NCBI GenBank assembly: GCA_040513115.1
Contig: JBEVDW010000506.1
Span: 1 to 10,452, forward strand
Reading direction: 5' to 3'
DNA: 10,452 bases
Source: DATELY01 sp040513115
Lineage (GTDB): Bacteria; Pseudomonadota; Gammaproteobacteria; Steroidobacterales; Steroidobacteraceae
Positions 7,560 to 10,452 of the stretch are shown piece by piece. The position numbers were made by a program, and so were the translations under genes. The notes under the pieces are model-generated. The model made no database searches, had not been told where the DNA came from, and worked only from the letters and a program-made list of their open reading frames with translations. How positions within the stretch are numbered: the first letter of the stretch is position 1; each line of letters starts with the position of its first letter.

Positions 7560-8561
7560 TCAGCCGGCGTCGGATTCAGCGCCTGCCGAAGTGCGCAGCA
7601 GGCCACGGAAAGCCCTTCGCGGGTCGATTTCGCCCTGCAGTACTTGGTGGACCTCGCGTGAGATCGGCATGTCGACACCATGGCGATCCGCGAGCTCCAT
7701 CACCACCGGAGCACTCTTGACGCCTTCGGCGACCATGAACATGTCCGCGACGATGTCATCGATGCCGCGGCCATTGCCGAGCTGGACACCGACATGGCGA
7801 TTGCGGCTGTGGGCGCTGGTACAGGTCGCCACCAGATCGCCGACGCCCGCGAGACCGGCAAAGGTCGACGGCTTGCCCCCCATTGCTACGCCTAGCCGTG
7901 TAATTTCCGCCAGTCCGCGCGTGATTATCGCTGCGCGGGTGTTGTCGCCGGCGCCCTGTCCATCGCCCATACCCACGGCTATTGCAATGACATTCTTCAA
8001 CACACCGCCCAGCTCGCAGCCGATCACGTCGTCATTCGTGTAGACGCGAAACAGGCCGCTGCTGAAAAGCTTCTGCAGCGAACGACCGATGATATCGTCC
8101 TCGATCGCGATGACACTCGCCGCGGCATAGCCGGCCATGATCTCTCGGGCAAGATTGGGCCCGGTGAGCACACCGACCGGATGGCCGGGCAGGACCTCTT
8201 CGAGGACTTGCGTCATGCGCCTGCCACTGCCGGCCTCAAGACCCTTCGTCAGGCTGATCACCGGTACCCAGGGCCGGATGTGTTCGCGGATCATTTCGAC
8301 CGTGCTGCGAAAGCTGTGCGACGGTACCCCTACCACGACCACGTCGGCGTACGCTCCGATTTCTACTAATTCGTGCGTTGCCCGCAGGTTGGGGTGCAGG
8401 GTTGTTCCTGGCAGGTATTTCTGATTGCTGTGGCGCGCATTGATCTCCTCCACCGTTGCGACATCACGCGCCCAGACGAGCGCTGGCGCATTGCGCGCGA
8501 CGAGCGACGCGACCGTCGTACCCCAGGAGCCTGCGCCGAGCACGCCCACCTTCAATTTCAT
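7560..8561 (-). CDS. gpsA: Glycerol-3-phosphate dehydrogenase [NAD(P)+]
   Basis: This enzyme reduces dihydroxyacetone phosphate to sn-glycerol 3-phosphate in the cytoplasm, the acyl acceptor for PlsB. Starting at ATG 8561 it has 333 residues, the usual GpsA length. The N-terminal Rossmann motif G-A-G-S-W-G (9-14) begins directly after M-K-L-K. S-L-T-K-G-L-E carries the conserved Lys106, followed by T-G-P-N-L-A-R-E-I (133-141), L-K-N with the catalytic Lys189, G-V-G-D-L with Asp242, the substrate-phosphate-binding H-S-R-N-R (251-255), and V-A-E-G (277-280). The frame is open for 36 more codons upstream (to 8669), but that extension precedes the Rossmann fold and has no family likeness. GGGAG lies about 10 bases before ATG 8561. 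The gene is convergent with the lipid operon, 34 bases from the hydrolase stop, so it is transcribed separately although it serves the same pathway. Confidence 0.96.
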   Translation of the reverse strand: MKLKVGVLGAGSWGTTVASLVARNAPALVWARDVATVEEINARHSNQKYLPGTTLHPNLRATHELVEIGAYADVVVVGVPSHSFRSTVEMIREHIRPWVPVISLTKGLEAGSGRRMTQVLEEVLPGHPVGVLTGPNLAREIMAGYAAASVIAIEDDIIGRSLQKLFSSGLFRVYTNDDVIGCELGGVLKNVIAIAVGMGDGQGAGDNTRAAIITRGLAEITRLGVAMGGKPSTFAGLAGVGDLVATCTSAHSRNRHVGVQLGNGRGIDDIVADMFMVAEGVKSAPVVMELADRHGVDMPISREVHQVLQGEIDPRRAFRGLLRTSAGAESDAG

Positions 8562-8665
8562 AACCGTGACACTCCCACGCCCGATGCACCCTCGCATCTC
8601 AACATCGGACACGCACTCGATAGGTGGGCTGCTTTGCACAACACCTGCTCGCGCGGCCGGGTTTG

Positions 8666-8681
8666 GCACCTGATTAGGTGC
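8666..8681. repeat. Perfect inverted repeat upstream of gpsA, possible operator
   Basis: GCACCT and AGGTGC form perfect 6-base arms around a 4-base centre (GATT). The site lies 104 bases before the gpsA start codon, in the gene-poor spacer. Its size and symmetry would fit a dimeric repressor operator. No flanking promoter elements are clear enough to prove this, and no T-tract follows, so a terminator is unlikely. Confidence 0.35.
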
Positions 8682-9116
8682 TCAGCCTAAAGTAGGAGCA
8701 TCGGACAATGGCAAAGGAAAACAGCAGACACCGTTATACAGGATCCCTTGCCAACAACGTTTGCCTCAGCAAGCGAACGATCGGGGCTTATCGCGCCGCA
8801 ACGGGTACCCCGGCGTAAAGCATGGGCAACGACGTGAAAGCGGACGCTGGCGAGTGGCCCTGCCAGCTGCGTTAACGTGATAGGTCGCCGCAACATCGGC
8901 ACGGTAGGTGACTCGTCACGGGACTCTGCGCGAAGAGCTGCGAGCGCTCTCTGACGCGGCATACAAGATCGTTGACGAGTTCGGAGCTAACGTCCGACGC
9001 CGTCGAAAGGTAGCCGCAGCCCAGGAGCGCGAGGCGCTGCCCCACCGCGACTTTCCGCACAGAGCGTGTACCGCGACGTCGAAAAGTCGTGGCGTCGGCC
9101 ACAATGTAACGGTCCT

Positions 9117-9122
9117 TATACT
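9117..9122 (+). promoter_or_regulatory. Possible -10 hexamer for the TonB-dependent receptor gene
   Basis: TATACT matches the sigma-70 -10 consensus at 5 of 6 positions and lies about 100 bases before ATG 9222. No good -35 hexamer is found 16-18 bases upstream (the region reads roughly GTCGGC), so the call is tentative. Confidence 0.25.
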
Positions 9123-9221
9123 CCGCGCCTGCACGTGCCAAAATAGCGCGACTCATTTCACGTTACGGGACACATGGTTTCGGGGCGCCGCGCTAGAGCC
9201 AATCAACTTGGAGAGAATGTT

Positions 9222-10452
9222 ATGAACTCGCGTTTGTATCGCCGGCTCCTTCTTGCGTCGGCATGCTCGGGGGTGGTTGGCTACGCGTCGGCTCAGAGTC
9301 CCGCAACTGGTGGAACAGAACAAGGTGTGGAAGGAGGGCTCGAAGAGATCGTCGTGACCGCGCAGCGCCGTGAAGAGAATCTGCAGGACGTGCCAATCGC
9401 CATCTCCGCGGTCACGGCCAGTGTGGCCGAGCAACTCGGTGTGGGCGATCCGCAAAGCGTGACTCAACTCGTTCCCGGTTTCACGTTCCAGCGCCAGGCG
9501 AGCGGTTCCACACCGTTCATCCGCGGCGTCGGCTCAACCTCCTCCTTCATCGGTAACGAACCTTCCGTCGCCGTGTTCGTCGATGACACGTACATCCCAA
9601 CCGGCAATGCGGCCATCTTCGAATTCAACAACGTCGAGTTGGTCGAGGTGCTCAAGGGTCCCCAAGGCACGCTCTTTGGCCGCAACGCGACCGGCGGTGT
9701 GGTGCATGTTCACACATTGAATCCGACGCATGAGCCGACTCTCGATGCGAGCGTGGGTTACGGCAATTTCGATACGAGAACCGCACAGTTCTACGGTTCC
9801 GTCGGCCTTTCGGATACCGTCGCCGTGAATTTCGCTGCCTTCGGCGTCAATCAGGAGGACGGCTGGGGCGACAACGTGACAACCGGTGACGACGTGCTGA
9901 CGAACGAATCATGGGGCGTTCGCAGCAAGGTGCTGTGGGAGCCCACGGACGAGACGTCTGTACTCGTCGGCGCAGTCTTCAGCAACCGCAAGTCCGATCA
10001 GGGGATGGCGCAGCAGGTTGCTCCGGGATATCGCGGGTTCGCCGGATACGATCCCGATGCACTGGGCGCGAGCTTTTATGACGGCGTGTCCAACCGTGAT
10101 GAGTATTACGACACCGACTTCTATCAATTCAATGCCAAAGTGAGACATGACTTCGGTGCTGCGTCTCTCGTCAGCATCACGGCGTACAGCAAGACCGACA
10201 CGTTCTTCGTGATCGATCTCGATGCATCACCAGCCAACATCCTCAACGGCGACGTCACAAACTACGCGCACACCTTCACCCAGGAGCTGCAGCTGCTCTC
10301 ACCAAGCGACTCGAAAATACAATGGATCGTCGGCAGCTTCTTCCTCAAGGACAACTCGTTCTTCGGTCTTGACGCATTCGGTCTTGGAATTCCGGGCGTT
10401 CCGGCCGGTTCGCACAACATCGAACAGGCGCGTCAACGCACGACATCGATCT
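9222..10452 (+). CDS. TonB-dependent outer-membrane receptor, 3' end outside window
   Basis: The frame opens at ATG 9222, with GGAG (9210-9213) 8 bases upstream, and stays open for 410 codons to the window edge. A signal peptide is visible: basic start, hydrophobic L-L-L-A-S-A-C-S-G-V-V-G, and cleavage after A-S-A (residue 24). A TonB box-like E-E-I-V-V-T-A follows at 41-47. The plug domain runs about 55-165, with F-I-R-G-V-G (99-104), the V-F-V-D-D-T-Y segment (118-124), and the family block V-E-V-L-K-G-P-Q-G-T-L-F-G-R-N-A-T-G-G (141-159). After that come alternating strands of the beta-barrel. The protein imports a ligand across the outer membrane using TonB/ExbBD energy. Full family members are usually 700-900 residues, so about half is missing. 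The ligand cannot be read from sequence. The style (R-R-E-E-N-L-Q-D-V-P-I-A-I-S) is that of the broad group abundant in sphingomonads and Steroidobacter-like bacteria, many of uncharacterised specificity. Confidence 0.93.
   Translation, partial: MNSRLYRRLLLASACSGVVGYASAQSPATGGTEQGVEGGLEEIVVTAQRREENLQDVPIAISAVTASVAEQLGVGDPQSVTQLVPGFTFQRQASGSTPFIRGVGSTSSFIGNEPSVAVFVDDTYIPTGNAAIFEFNNVELVEVLKGPQGTLFGRNATGGVVHVHTLNPTHEPTLDASVGYGNFDTRTAQFYGSVGLSDTVAVNFAAFGVNQEDGWGDNVTTGDDVLTNESWGVRSKVLWEPTDETSVLVGAVFSNRKSDQGMAQQVAPGYRGFAGYDPDALGASFYDGVSNRDEYYDTDFYQFNAKVRHDFGAASLVSITAYSKTDTFFVIDLDASPANILNGDVTNYAHTFTQELQLLSPSDSKIQWIVGSFFLKDNSFFGLDAFGLGIPGVPAGSHNIEQARQRTTSI

Larger units (their letters stand above)
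8562..9221. other. Spacer of 660 bases with no recognised gene
   Basis: This is the divergent region between gpsA and the TonB-dependent receptor gene. Short open frames exist on both strands (for example minus 8872-9156, plus 8908-9225 and minus 8687-8962), but none has a recognisable domain or a good ribosome binding site, and they overlap one another antiparallel, as expected of GC-rich chance frames. Inverted repeats at 8666-8681 (6-base arms) and 8846-8867 (GCTGGC/GCCAGC with a 10-base loop) are present. The length exceeds what two promoters need, so it may hold a regulatory RNA, a decayed gene or an uncharacterised element. I see no tRNA, no insertion-sequence ends and no direct repeats. 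Confidence 0.5.

Noticed and set aside
7522..8043. Plus-strand open frame starting GTG over the hydrolase stop
   Set aside because: It is antisense to gpsA, whose motifs run through the whole region, and its composition is Pro/Ser/Thr-rich as expected of a shadow.
8562..8669. 36-codon N-terminal extension of gpsA
   Set aside because: GpsA proteins begin a few residues before the Rossmann glycine motif. The extension would be atypical and ATG 8561 gives the normal length.
8873..9165. Eight-base inverted repeat TAACGTGA (8873-8880) and TCACGTTA (9158-9165), considered as insertion-element ends
   Set aside because: A pair of this length is expected by chance in a spacer of this size. There are no target-site duplications and no transposase-like frame between them.

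Overview
The window reads as a GC-rich proteobacterial chromosome segment (about 60% G+C by eye). Features pointing to a gammaproteobacterium, perhaps of the Nevskiales/Steroidobacter type, are an outer-membrane TonB-dependent receptor, a PlsB-type glycerol-3-phosphate acyltransferase and a WS/DGAT. That placement is an inference from gene content and protein style, not from a marker gene.

Positions 1-7525 hold a tightly packed rightward operon for neutral storage lipid (triacylglycerol and/or wax ester). It contains a PlsB glycerol-3-phosphate acyltransferase whose 5' end lies outside the window, a HAD-IB/PlsC fusion protein, a wax ester synthase/diacylglycerol acyltransferase, an AMP-forming acyl-CoA synthetase, and a monoacylglycerol-lipase-like alpha/beta hydrolase. 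Intergenic gaps are 40, 15, 11 (or a 4-base overlap) and 24 bases. Facing it on the minus strand is gpsA (7560-8561), whose product makes the glycerol 3-phosphate that PlsB consumes. Together these genes cover nearly every step from dihydroxyacetone phosphate and free fatty acid to triacylglycerol, plus a lipase that could return fatty acid to the synthetase.

The one uncertain step is dephosphorylation of phosphatidate. The HAD half of the fusion would be the natural candidate, but its motif I reads E-F-D-G-T, so the position of the nucleophilic Asp carries Glu.

Positions 8562-9221 (660 bases) contain no gene I recognise. They hold a perfect 6+6 inverted repeat upstream of gpsA and a weak promoter-like hexamer near the next gene. 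From 9222 to the right edge runs the first 410 codons of a TonB-dependent outer-membrane receptor with signal peptide, TonB box, plug and start of the barrel. It continues beyond the window. No RNA genes, insertion sequences or CRISPR arrays were seen.
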